From Desulfuromonadaceae bacterium (GTDB lineage Bacteria; Desulfobacterota; Desulfuromonadia; Desulfuromonadales; SZUA-540), in the NCBI GenBank assembly GCA_003250235.1, contig QKGY01000101.1, positions 1 through 8,393 on the forward strand: 8,393 bases of DNA, in the 5' to 3' direction. Below, piece by piece: positions 1 to 6,148 of this stretch. The notes under the pieces were generated by a model. The model made no database searches. It had not been told where the DNA came from and worked only from the letters and a program-made list of their open reading frames with translations. Positions within the stretch are counted from its first letter, which is position 1. The number at the start of each line of letters is the position of its first letter. The position numbers were made by a program, and so were the translations under genes.

Positions 1-304
1 GGCGTCCGATGTCGTCGAATTTCGGCGTCCAGGAAAACGCGCCGGTTGCCCCATCCACCGCGGCATTGCCACGGATGCCACTCACCGAATAGGTCAGACT
101 GTCGTTGGCATTGGGATCGGCTCCGGTCACGGTGAAATTCACGGCCGTGCCCTCCGTCACCACCTGGGCCGCCGGAACCTCCAGGGTCGGCGCCTGGTTC
201 GAACTCCCCCCGCCGTTGCCGCATCCCGCAAGGGGCAACGTTCCGACGGCAAGCCCGACCAGCAGTAAAATAAACCTGTTCAACGTCCGGTGTTTCTGGT
301 GCAT
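1..304 (-). CDS. Secreted lipoprotein with Ig-like domain (N-terminal part)
   Basis: The gene starts with ATG at 304-302 and runs off the left edge, leaving about 101 codons. The N-terminus is a lipoprotein signal peptide: basic residues (H2 to R10), a hydrophobic stretch (FILLLVGLAVG, 11-21) and a lipobox LAGC ending at Cys28. A Gly/Ser/Asn linker follows. From about residue 37 the pattern is typical of bacterial Ig-like/cadherin-like repeats: APTL, then VTEGTAVNFTV, then DPNANDSLTYSV, then GAFSWTPKFDDIG. The mature protein should be lipid-anchored in the envelope or on the cell surface; such repeats usually mediate adhesion or act as spacers, and no enzyme domain is visible here. A strong Shine-Dalgarno GAGGAG lies 5 bases upstream, which fixes the start. 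The gene is divergent from the permease. What lies beyond the window is unknown. The type call is firm; the specific role is not. Confidence 0.85.
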   Translation of the reverse strand, partial: MHQKHRTLNRFILLLVGLAVGTLPLAGCGNGGGSSNQAPTLEVPAAQVVTEGTAVNFTVTGADPNANDSLTYSVSGIRGNAAVDGATGAFSWTPKFDDIGR

Positions 305-428
305 GATGTCTCCTCTTCGGGGGAGAGTCTCTGATGGGAATGGTTCCCGGCCGGCAAGAAGTCCCAGAAGTTCGCGGCAAAACGTCTATATCTGCGGGGC
401 CCCCTTACTCCGCAGCGAAAAACTCTTC

Positions 429-452
429 AAAAGTGTGCATTTGCACAGTTTT
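429..452. promoter_or_regulatory. 24-bp dyad, possible operator
   Basis: TGTGCA (434-439) and TGCACA (442-447) form a perfect inverted repeat around TT. It is extended by AAAA (429-432) and TTTT (449-452) after one G/G mismatch. The core TGTGC-N4-GCACA has the 14-bp geometry of CRP/FNR-family sites, though the half-site differs from both consensus sequences. It lies between divergent genes and overlaps a weak -35-like TTGCAC (441-446), with TATGCT 18 bp further on (465-470). A repressor or activator site is the simplest reading. A small hairpin in RNA is the alternative. Confidence 0.4.
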
Positions 453-492
453 AATCCGCGAGATTATGCTTTCAGTATAAGGAGGTTCTCTC

Positions 493-543
493 ATGAGTCA
501 AATCCCATCCATGTTAAATTATCTTCATACGACGGGGGGTTAG
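493..543 (+). CDS. Small ORF, 16 residues, possible leader peptide
   Basis: A near-ideal Shine-Dalgarno, AAGGAGG (478-484), sits eight bases before ATG 493. The short frame reads MSQIPSMLNYLHTTGG and stops at TAG 541-543. I recognise no family. The peptide has no run of a single amino acid of the kind an attenuator would use, and no obvious hairpin follows it. It lies between the dyad at 429-452 and the permease start at 689, so it could be a translated leader of the permease mRNA, a stand-alone microprotein or a remnant of a lost gene. The main support is the quality of the ribosome binding site, which is better than that of the permease itself. Confidence 0.35.
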   Translation: MSQIPSMLNYLHTTGG

Positions 544-688
544 GTGATTTCCAAGTCATTTCAAGGCACAACGCGCACAGTCCTCGCCCCTTGTCATGAG
601 CTCGGCTTTCCCCTACATTAGGTCGGAGAGCGGAATATCCCCCAGGAACGAGCGCGCTGGCGCAAAAAAACGACGGGACGGAAAACGC

Positions 689-1995
689 ATGACATCCAAA
701 GACCCCCAGAGAACGATCGGCTTTCTGGAAGCCACTTCCATCGGCGTGGGCGGGATGGTGGGCGGCGGGATCTTCGCGGTTCTCGGTCTGGCCGTCACGC
801 TGACCCGAGGAGGCGCTCCGGTCGCATTTGCCCTGGCCGGTCTGGTGGCGCTGGTCACGGCCTATTCGTACACCCGGCTCTCGGTGACCCTGCCCAGCCA
901 GGGGGGAACGGTGGCCTTTCTCGACAAGGCGTTCGGGCCGGGGCTGCTGACCGGCACGCTGAACATCCTCTTGTGGATCAGCTATATGATCATGCTGTCG
1001 CTCTATGCCTACGCCTTCGGCAGCTACGGCGCGGAGCTGTTCGCCACCGCATCGAGCGCAATCTGGCGCCACGGTCTGATCACCGGCAGCGTCGTCGGCC
1101 TGACCGCCCTCAACCTGCTGAGCGCAAAGCTCATCGGCGAGGCCGAAGATGTGGTGGTCGGCATCAAGCTGATCATCCTGCTGCTGTTTGTCGCCCTCGG
1201 CTCCTGGGGAATCGACGCGGAACGCCTGACCCCCGCCACCTGGGCCTCTCCCCTGAATCTGGCGGCCGGCGGGATGATCATCTTCCTGGCCTACGAAGGG
1301 TTCGAGCTGATCGCCAACTCGGCCGCCGACATCCGCCAGCCGGAGAAGACCCTTCCCCGGGCTTTTTACACCTCGGTCCTCTTCGTCATTGCCCTCTATG
1401 TGCTGATCGCGGCCGTGGCCGTCGGCAACCTGCCGATCGACAAGATCGTCGCCGCGCAGGACTTCGCCCTGGCTGCCGCAGCCCGGCCGTTTCTCGGCCA
1501 GGCCGGCTTTGCGCTCATCGCCGTGGCCGCCATGCTGTCGACCGCGTCGGCCATCAACGCCACGCTGTACGGCGCGGCGCGTCTCAGTTACATCATCGCC
1601 AAGGATGGGGAACTGCCGGAGATCCTCGAGAAAAAAATCTGGAACAAACCGATGGAGGGGCTGCTGATCACCACCGTGGCCACCGTTTTCATCGCCAATA
1701 TGGTGGATCTCTCCAGCCTCTCGACCATGGGAAGCGCCGGATTCCTGCTTTCCTGCTCATCTTCGCCGCCGTGAACGGCGCCAACGCCAAGATGGCCGCC
1801 CAAACGGGCAGCCGACGAGGCCTCTCCGTCGTCGGCGTCATCCTGTGCCTGGCGGCGCTGGTCATTCTGATCGTGCAGACCGCGATCACCACGCCGTCAC
1901 AGTTGTGGATTCTGGCCGGCATGGTCGGACTGTCTTTCCTGATCGAAGGCTCCTTCCGGGTTTTCAAAATACGCCCCGTGCGCGCTTCTTCCTGA
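689..1995 (+). pseudogene. APC-family amino acid permease, frameshifted
   Basis: This is an inner-membrane amino acid transporter of the APC superfamily; the substrate cannot be told. Translation from ATG 689 gives MTSKDPQRTIGFLEAT, then the family's TM1 signature GGMVGGGIF (residues 21-29). About twelve hydrophobic segments follow, with the conserved AYEGFELIANSAADIRQPEK around residues 201-220. The frame stops early at 1774 (361 residues, ending LLSCSSSPP), because TTCCTGCT is present twice in tandem at 1742-1757. Deleting one copy joins GSAGFLL to IFAAVNGANAK and extends the protein to TGA 1993-1995: 432 residues, normal for the family. The truncated form loses part of TM10 and all of TM11-12. 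The start at 689 has only a weak Shine-Dalgarno-like GGGACGG; an in-frame ATG at 596 has none and would add 31 non-hydrophobic residues unlike the family. It could be a recent null mutation, a phase-variable switch or a sequencing error. Confidence 0.85.
1742..1757 (+). repeat. 8-bp tandem duplication causing the frameshift
   Basis: TTCCTGCT occurs at 1742-1749 and again, identically and with no gap, at 1750-1757. The unit length is not a multiple of three. The second copy alone accounts for the frame change in the permease gene, because removing eight bases restores a continuous family-like protein across the junction. Such duplications arise by replication slippage and can revert the same way. 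Confidence 0.95.
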
Positions 1996-2105
1996 CCCGT
2001 TGTACCCTGTTCCACGTACCTTATCTGCCATCCGTCAAGCAGGCCACCCGTGACCGACAACGGCCAAGGGATCCGGTACGGTGTACCCGTTCGGGGAGAT
2101 CGCGG

Positions 2106-2111
2106 TACAAT
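2106..2111 (+). promoter_or_regulatory. Possible -10 box for the DUF2007 gene
   Basis: TACAAT matches the sigma-70 -10 consensus at five of six bases and would start RNA about 40 bases before ATG 2157. The hexamer at the expected -35 position (2083-2088, GTACCC) is a poor match, and there is no TG extension. It is plausible because the gene is small and lies 161 bp after the permease, but weak. Confidence 0.25.
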
Positions 2112-2156
2112 AGGGGTAGATGACGGGACAGACGATCCAGGAAAGGAGAATCGATC

Positions 2157-2342
2157 ATGGTACGGTTTTACGATCCCAAGGACAAAGCCGATCAGCAACG
2201 GGTCGAGCAGATACTGCGTGACGGGGGTATCGAGTATTTCCTGCAGCAGGAGACGGAATCGGGACTGGCCAGCAGCCAGATCCTCATCGCCGAGGAAGAC
2301 ATCCCGAAGGCGGAAGTCTTGCTTTCCCGATCCTTGCATTAA
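2157..2342 (+). CDS. DUF2007-type small protein
   Basis: A 61-residue soluble acidic protein. The layout matches the DUF2007 family (annotated as a putative signal-transducing protein): a first strand (MVRFYDP), a helix that counts up to a 'GI' turn (QQRVEQILRDGGIEYFL), then strand-loop-strand (SSQILIAEED) and a final helix (IPKAEVLLSRSL). These proteins are usually 60-90 residues, fold like a small ferredoxin-like alpha/beta unit and often stand alone; no biochemical function is established. GAAAGGAG, ending eight bases before the ATG, is a good ribosome binding site. The gene follows the permease in the same direction after 161 bp, so cotranscription is possible but not evident. It converges on the mscS-like gene and ends before the hairpin at 2379-2425. 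The family call rests on pattern recognition, not a profile search. Confidence 0.75.
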   Translation: MVRFYDPKDKADQQRVEQILRDGGIEYFLQQETESGLASSQILIAEEDIPKAEVLLSRSLH

Positions 2343-2378
2343 ACAGGGATCGGGGCACATCCTGTCGGGACAGACGCG

Positions 2379-2425
2379 AGACGCGCCGCCTCAAATGTCC
2401 ATGCCTTTTCTGAAGCGGCGCGTCT
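2379..2425 (+). terminator. Intrinsic terminator between convergent genes
   Basis: AGACGCGCCGC (2379-2389) pairs perfectly with GCGGCGCGTCT (2415-2425), an 11-bp GC-rich stem. TCA/TGA extends it inside after one C/A mismatch, leaving a 17-base loop. TCTTTC follows on the plus strand, a modest U-tract suiting the DUF2007 gene. The minus-strand stop of the mscS-like gene (2429-2427) lies one base outside the stem, so the hairpin may also end that transcript, though no T-run follows on that side. Confidence 0.6.
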
Positions 2426-2426
2426 T

Positions 2427-3314
2427 TCAATCGGCGTCGTTGCGAAAATGCACGATCCCATCCGCCGAACGCAGGTGAATATCCCGTTGCGGAAAAGGAA
2501 TCTCGATGCCGTTTTCGCGAAAACTCTCATCGATGGCGTGATTCAGTTCGCTGATGATGTCGTATTTCTCCGCGGCGTTGGCAATCCAGCACAGCAGGAC
2601 GAAATTCAGCGACGAATCGCCGAATTCGCGAAACCAGGTCTTCGGCTCGGGATGATTGAGGATACGCCGGTTCTTCAGCGCCACGCTGACCAGAAGTTCC
2701 GACGCCTTGCGCGTATCCGAGCCGTAGGCGATTCCGACGGGAATCTTCAGGCGCAAACGGGGATCGCCGTAGCTGTAATTGATGACCTCGTTTTCGAGCA
2801 GTTTCGAGTTCGGCACGATGATGGCGATGTTGTCGGGGGTCTCGATCAGGGTGGTGCGCAGATTGATCCTTTTGACGTCGCCCCAGACGTCGTTGAACTC
2901 CAGCCGGTCGCCGATTTTGATGGGCCGCTCCAGCAGCAGAATGATGCCGCTGATGAAGTTCGAGGCGATGTTCTGCAGCCCGAAGCCGATCCCCACCCCC
3001 AGCACGGCGAACAGGCCGACGATGGCCCCCAGCGGGACATTGATCGTTTTGAGGCCGATGTACACGCCGACGATCAGAATGACATAGTGCACGAAGCGCA
3101 GCAGGGCGTATTCCAGCCCCTGCTCGATGGCGAGTTTTTTGAAGAGATGTTTGCTCAGAGCCGAGCGCACGATGCGGGATATCACCAGGGCCACCAGAAC
3201 CGCCGTCACGGCGACCACCAGATGGCTGATCGTGATGCCGACGTTCTGGATTTTGAACAGCACGAAATCCTTGTAGTAGTAGTTGACGTTCTCCCAAAGG
3301 GACTGCAGTTTCAT
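2427..3314 (-). CDS. MscS-type small mechanosensitive channel
   Basis: A 295-residue inner-membrane channel that opens under membrane tension to release solutes during hypo-osmotic shock; E. coli MscS is 286 residues. Three N-terminal membrane helices are visible (about 29-49, 68-88 and 95-128). The pore-lining TM3 carries the Gly/Ala-rich signature GAIVGLFAVLGVGIGFGLQN, followed by IASNFISGIILLLERPIKIGD (to 136). The beta domain holds GDVKRINLRTTLIETPDN (145-162) and VPNS (167-170). The C-terminal alpha/beta vestibule ends with ENGIEIPFPQRDIHLR (267-282), typical of the family. AAGGAGG, three bases before ATG 3314-3312, sets the start, although the spacing is short. It lies downstream of the chemoreceptor gene on the same strand but is separated from it by a strong terminator, so it should be transcribed alone. 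It could be a paralogue such as the YbdG/YnaI types, but the length favours the plain MscS form. Confidence 0.93.
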   Translation of the reverse strand: MKLQSLWENVNYYYKDFVLFKIQNVGITISHLVVAVTAVLVALVISRIVRSALSKHLFKKLAIEQGLEYALLRFVHYVILIVGVYIGLKTINVPLGAIVGLFAVLGVGIGFGLQNIASNFISGIILLLERPIKIGDRLEFNDVWGDVKRINLRTTLIETPDNIAIIVPNSKLLENEVINYSYGDPRLRLKIPVGIAYGSDTRKASELLVSVALKNRRILNHPEPKTWFREFGDSSLNFVLLCWIANAAEKYDIISELNHAIDESFRENGIEIPFPQRDIHLRSADGIVHFRNDAD

Positions 3315-3335
3315 ACCCCTCCTTTCGCCAGCCGG

Positions 3336-3347
3336 ACCTCATGAGGT
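3336..3347. promoter_or_regulatory. 12-bp perfect palindrome in the mscS-like leader
   Basis: ACCTCATGAGGT is its own reverse complement. It lies 21 bp upstream of the mscS-like start codon, downstream of the TATAAT box on the minus strand. The position suits a repressor site or a short RNA hairpin close to the ribosome binding site. A 12-bp palindrome can also occur by chance. Confidence 0.25.
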
Positions 3348-3413
3348 GACGTCCAACCCGGCAATCGGAAAAAAGTCCGGTATCTTTCTGTCCGGCAAGC
3401 CGCCTACGGTTTC

Positions 3414-3419
3414 ATTATA
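3414..3419 (-). promoter_or_regulatory. Candidate -10 box of the mscS-like gene
   Basis: On the minus strand this reads TATAAT, a perfect sigma-70 -10 hexamer. It would start RNA near 3407, giving a leader of about 93 bases. The hexamer 17 bp upstream (minus-strand GTATGC, 3442-3437) is a poor -35, so an activator or a different sigma factor may be needed. Confidence 0.4.
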
Positions 3420-3466
3420 CCTGATCCCCCCGGCGGGCATACCGTCCGCTCATAAGCAAACAAACC

Positions 3467-3502
3467 GAAAAGGCCACCCGGCAACTGCCGGATGGCCTTT
3501 TC
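3467..3502 (-). terminator. Strong bidirectional intrinsic terminator
   Basis: GAAAAGGCCA (3467-3476) pairs with TGGCCTTTTC (3493-3502). After one C/A mismatch, CCGGC (3478-3482) pairs with GCCGG (3487-3491), closing a four-base loop. The built-in A4/T4 arms give a U-run on either strand. It lies 43 bases downstream of the chemoreceptor stop codon and isolates that gene from the mscS-like gene. Confidence 0.85.
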
Positions 3503-3545
3503 GAGGAGAAAACATTGTCGTGAAAGAGCAGCCCCCGGCCTCGGG

Positions 3546-5774
3546 CTATCGCCAGCCCAGGTCGGTCTGAACCGATCCTTTCTCGATCAGGTAGGGGGCG
3601 TAGCCGTCACGGTCTTTCTTCTCGATATGGTGGATCAGCCAGCCCTTGAGAAAATTGAAGACATCCGCCGGGGTCAGCCGTTCTCCGGTCTTGAGCTTCT
3701 GCCGGTAGTCCTGAACCTGCTGGACAAAGCGGTCGTGCAGCTCCTTGTGGGCGTCAAAATCAGGATAGCTGTTCTTGCGCATCAGGTCTTCTTCCATGGA
3801 GAAGTGGGTGCGGGTGTATTCGATCAGCGCATCGACCGACGTCTGCACCGACTCCTTGCTTCCTCCGGCCTTCATCGACACGTAAAGCTGGTTGATCAGG
3901 TCCAGAAGGCGCTTGTGCTGCATGTCGACCACCGTGATGTGGGTCGCGTAGCGGTCGCTCCACTGGATGAGATCCTTGGACGAAGAAGCCGGTACCGCGC
4001 CGGAACGCGGCCTGGGCGTATCCTGTCTGGCGCCTCCCCACTCCAGGGCCTTGGCGGCAGGGGCAAAGGAGCGCTCCGCGGAAGAGGCCGGGGCCCCCGC
4101 GCCCGACTTCAGACGGAAGCGGGAGAGCTGGACACGCATCTGATCGGCCTGGCTGGCCAGCTCTTCGGCGGCAGCGGCGCTCTGTTCGGCATTGGCGGTG
4201 TTCTGCTGGGTAACCTGGTCGATCTGCGACAGCGCCGAGTTGACCTGGGAAATGCCCTGGGCCTGCTCCTGGGAGGAGGCGGCGATCTCCGCCACCAGAT
4301 CGGTAACGCGACGGACGCCCTCGACAATCTCCTCAAGGGATTCGGCCGTCCTGTTGGCCACCTGGAAGCCGCTGCCGGTTTTCTTCACGGCGCCTTCGAT
4401 CAGTTCGGCCGTCTCGCGGGCGGCCCGGGCACTGCGGGAGGCCAGATTGCGGACTTCTTCGGCCACGACGGCAAAGCCTTTGCCGTGCTGCCCGGCGCGG
4501 GCGGCCTCCACGGCGGCATTGAGTGCCAGCAGATTGGTCTGGAAGGCGATCTCGTCGATGGTCTTGATGATCTTGGAGATGCTCTGACTCGACGCATTGA
4601 TGTCCGTCATGGCCTGGATCATCTCCTGCATCTGCGAATTTCCCTGATCGGCCACCTGCATCGCCTGACCGGCCAGGCTGTTGGCCTGAGTCGCGTTCTC
4701 CGCATTGCGCCGGGTCTGCGCCCCCATCTCGTGCATCGAGCTGGTAATCTGCTCCAGAGAGGCCGCCGACTCGGTCGCGCCCTGAGAAAGGGACTGGCTC
4801 GAATCCGAAACCTGGGAGCTGGCCGAGGCGATCTGCTGCCCCGAAGCCTGTACCTGTCCGATCATCTCGCTCAGGCCGGTGCACATGGCTTGAAGAGCAT
4901 GGCCGAGCTGGTCTTTGTCGGAAGCCAGGGCCACATGGACACTGAGGTCTCCGTCGGCGATCCTTTCTGCCAGGACGGCATTATCCTGCAGCCTGGCTGC
5001 CATGGTATCTATCGAATCGCACAGCACGCCGAATTCGTCCTTGGTCGGATAATTCAGGCGCACGCTGAAATTCCCTTGGGAGATTTCTCCGATCAGCTGC
5101 ACCATACGCCGCAGGGGAACCATGATGCTGCGGGTGATCGTAAAAGCGATGATGCACATCATGAGAATCGCCAGGGCACAGACCGTCAGCGTCACCTTCT
5201 GGATGCGCTCCTTGGTGACGTCGAACTCCCGGCCCGCCTCCGCGGATTCCGCGGTCAGAGAGGCATTGATCTTGTCAAGAGCCGTTACCGCGGGTTCCCG
5301 TGCGCTATCGATCTCCTCATCCACATCCCGGATCGCCTGCTGAAGGGTCCCGCTCTCTTGCGAACCGGCCTGCTCAAGAAGAGGCATCATCCTGTTTTCG
5401 AACACACCCAGGTAATGAAGATAGGCTTCGCCAAAGAGTTTGGCATGGCCCCGCTCTTCCTCGGTATCCACCAAAGCATTGACGGCATCGATATCCTTGC
5501 GCGCCTGCGAGCGGCTTTCGGCAAACTCCCTGCGCGAAGCATTCAGATCTCTGTTGATCACCGCATCCGCCATCACGGCATACACGGATTCGAGGCGCTG
5601 GGAAATATCCTTGATAGCCAGGGCGTCTGCGGCACGCTGAGCAGCGTCATTCTGCAATGTTGCCAGGTTGTTGACCTGGCGGATCTGATAGGTGATCAGA
5701 CCGCCGAACATGAAAAAGAGTAAACTGGAGCCTATCAGCATCCGCGTGCTGATTTTCATATTCTGGAAACCCAT
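3546..5774 (-). CDS. Methyl-accepting chemotaxis protein with C-terminal haemerythrin domain
   Basis: A 742-residue transmembrane chemoreceptor. TM1 is about residues 12-31. A helical periplasmic region (32-190) resembles the four-helix-bundle MCP sensor, and TM2 is about 193-213. A HAMP domain follows (214-266), then a second HAMP-like segment (ADGDLSVHV, about 267-312). The methylation and signalling helices carry the hairpin tip DEIAFQTNLLALNAAVEAAR (407-426) that contacts CheA/CheW. After a Pro/Ser/Ala-rich linker (555-600), residues 603-731 form a bacteriohaemerythrin domain. All seven di-iron ligands are in register: H620, H657, E661, H676, H680, H716 and D721. The same architecture is known from DcrH of Desulfovibrio vulgaris, which binds O2 and is redox-sensitive, so aerotaxis or redox taxis is likely. 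No CheR-binding pentapeptide is seen at the C-terminus. GGAGG five bases before ATG 5774 supports the start. Expression is probably from the sigma-54-type site at 5822-5837. Confidence 0.95.
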   Translation of the reverse strand: MGFQNMKISTRMLIGSSLLFFMFGGLITYQIRQVNNLATLQNDAAQRAADALAIKDISQRLESVYAVMADAVINRDLNASRREFAESRSQARKDIDAVNALVDTEEERGHAKLFGEAYLHYLGVFENRMMPLLEQAGSQESGTLQQAIRDVDEEIDSAREPAVTALDKINASLTAESAEAGREFDVTKERIQKVTLTVCALAILMMCIIAFTITRSIMVPLRRMVQLIGEISQGNFSVRLNYPTKDEFGVLCDSIDTMAARLQDNAVLAERIADGDLSVHVALASDKDQLGHALQAMCTGLSEMIGQVQASGQQIASASSQVSDSSQSLSQGATESAASLEQITSSMHEMGAQTRRNAENATQANSLAGQAMQVADQGNSQMQEMIQAMTDINASSQSISKIIKTIDEIAFQTNLLALNAAVEAARAGQHGKGFAVVAEEVRNLASRSARAARETAELIEGAVKKTGSGFQVANRTAESLEEIVEGVRRVTDLVAEIAASSQEQAQGISQVNSALSQIDQVTQQNTANAEQSAAAAEELASQADQMRVQLSRFRLKSGAGAPASSAERSFAPAAKALEWGGARQDTPRPRSGAVPASSSKDLIQWSDRYATHITVVDMQHKRLLDLINQLYVSMKAGGSKESVQTSVDALIEYTRTHFSMEEDLMRKNSYPDFDAHKELHDRFVQQVQDYRQKLKTGERLTPADVFNFLKGWLIHHIEKKDRDGYAPYLIEKGSVQTDLGWR

Positions 5775-5821
5775 AAAACCTCCGACAAGAGAAAGGACAA
5801 ATCACACTGACAAGGCCTTAG

Positions 5822-5837
5822 AGCAAAATATGTTCCA
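5822..5837 (-). promoter_or_regulatory. Candidate sigma-54 promoter of the chemoreceptor gene
   Basis: On the minus strand this reads TGGAACATATTTTGCT. It has the sigma-54 form TGGnAC-N5-TTGCT, with GG and GC exactly ten bases apart, as RpoN requires. RNA would start near 5811, about 36 bases before the ATG. No sigma-70 pair of comparable quality was seen. The activator site cannot be assigned, though the 374-bp gap leaves room for one. Confidence 0.5.
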
Positions 5838-6125
5838 TAGCAATCGGAGAGAAAATCGTGCGGGCGAACCCTGTGCGGCTGCGGAAAAAAAATGGGGAGA
5901 CGGGGCCCTGCGTGGATTCACAACCCATCGAAATCATGGACCTTTGCGTAACAGAGACCCTATCGAGTCCTCACCGAGGTCAAAAGCGGGACCCGGTGTG
6001 TCAGCCATAAAGCCTGGCACATATCTGTTGCGCACCATGTGACACGATGTTTTTTTGACAGGCGGAAGGATTTCGACGGAAAATTGGCAAGTTGGCAAAA
6101 AGGGCAGGCAAAGAGGCGGGAAAGC
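5838..6125. other. Gene-free gap with inverted repeats and opposed A/T runs
   Basis: No ORF with family-like content or a good ribosome binding site was found here on either strand. The stretch holds A8 at 5885-5892, which is T8 on the minus strand, and T7 at 6050-6056 on the plus strand. Between them are short inverted repeats: CCTC/GAGG (5970-5980), GCCA/TGGC and GTGTCA/TGACAC. It could hold an untranslated RNA, the distal activator site for the sigma-54-type promoter, or both. I could not match it to a known riboswitch or small-RNA family by eye. Confidence 0.35.
5998..6056 (+). ncRNA. Possible structured RNA end or terminator
   Basis: On the plus strand GTGTCA (5998-6003) pairs with TGACAC (6040-6045), enclosing two smaller hairpins: GCCA (6004-6007) with TGGC (6015-6018), and ACAT (6019-6022) with ATGT (6037-6040, sharing the T at 6040 with the outer stem). 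GATG and a run of seven T follow. The result looks like a three-way junction followed by a U-tract, as at the end of a plus-strand small RNA. The stems are only 4-6 bp, no upstream plus-strand gene needs a terminator here, and no promoter is assigned, so this is tentative. Confidence 0.25.
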
Positions 6126-6141
6126 GGGTGCGAACGCACCC
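6126..6141 (-). terminator. Hairpin after the GGDEF gene, likely terminator
   Basis: GGGTGCG (6126-6132) and CGCACCC (6135-6141) form a perfect GC-rich stem; in practice this is six pairs with a four-base loop. It starts seven bases after the GGDEF stop codon. On the minus strand it is followed by GCTTTCCC, a short T-tract. Position and stem favour a terminator; the T-tract is weak. Confidence 0.45.
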
Positions 6142-6148
6142 AGACTCC

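Noticed and set aside
392..415. CTGCGG/CCGCAG inverted repeat with GGGGCCCC in the lipoprotein leader
   Set aside because: The stem has only six pairs around a 12-base loop, and no T-run or matching regulatory motif was seen. GC-rich chance pairing is sufficient.
596..688. Earlier permease start at ATG 596
   Set aside because: It has no ribosome binding site and would add 31 polar residues, whereas APC proteins begin shortly before TM1 as they do from 689.
3492..5723. Very long plus-strand open frame opposite the chemoreceptor gene
   Set aside because: It is an antisense reading of a GC-rich gene with strong codon bias. The minus-strand protein has full domain structure and conserved catalytic and binding residues, while the plus-strand product is Gly/Leu/His/Arg-rich and resembles nothing.
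5941..5960. Possible c-di-GMP (GEMM) riboswitch upstream of the chemoreceptor
   Set aside because: Only ACGCAAAG on the minus strand resembles the GEMM core. The GNRA-like tetraloop and receptor helices and the GGCCTA segment are missing, and the better promoter lies downstream of it.
6015..6031. Second sigma-54-like site, TGGCAC and TTGC, on the plus strand
   Set aside because: The two elements are seven bases apart instead of five, so GG and GC are out of register, and no plus-strand gene follows.
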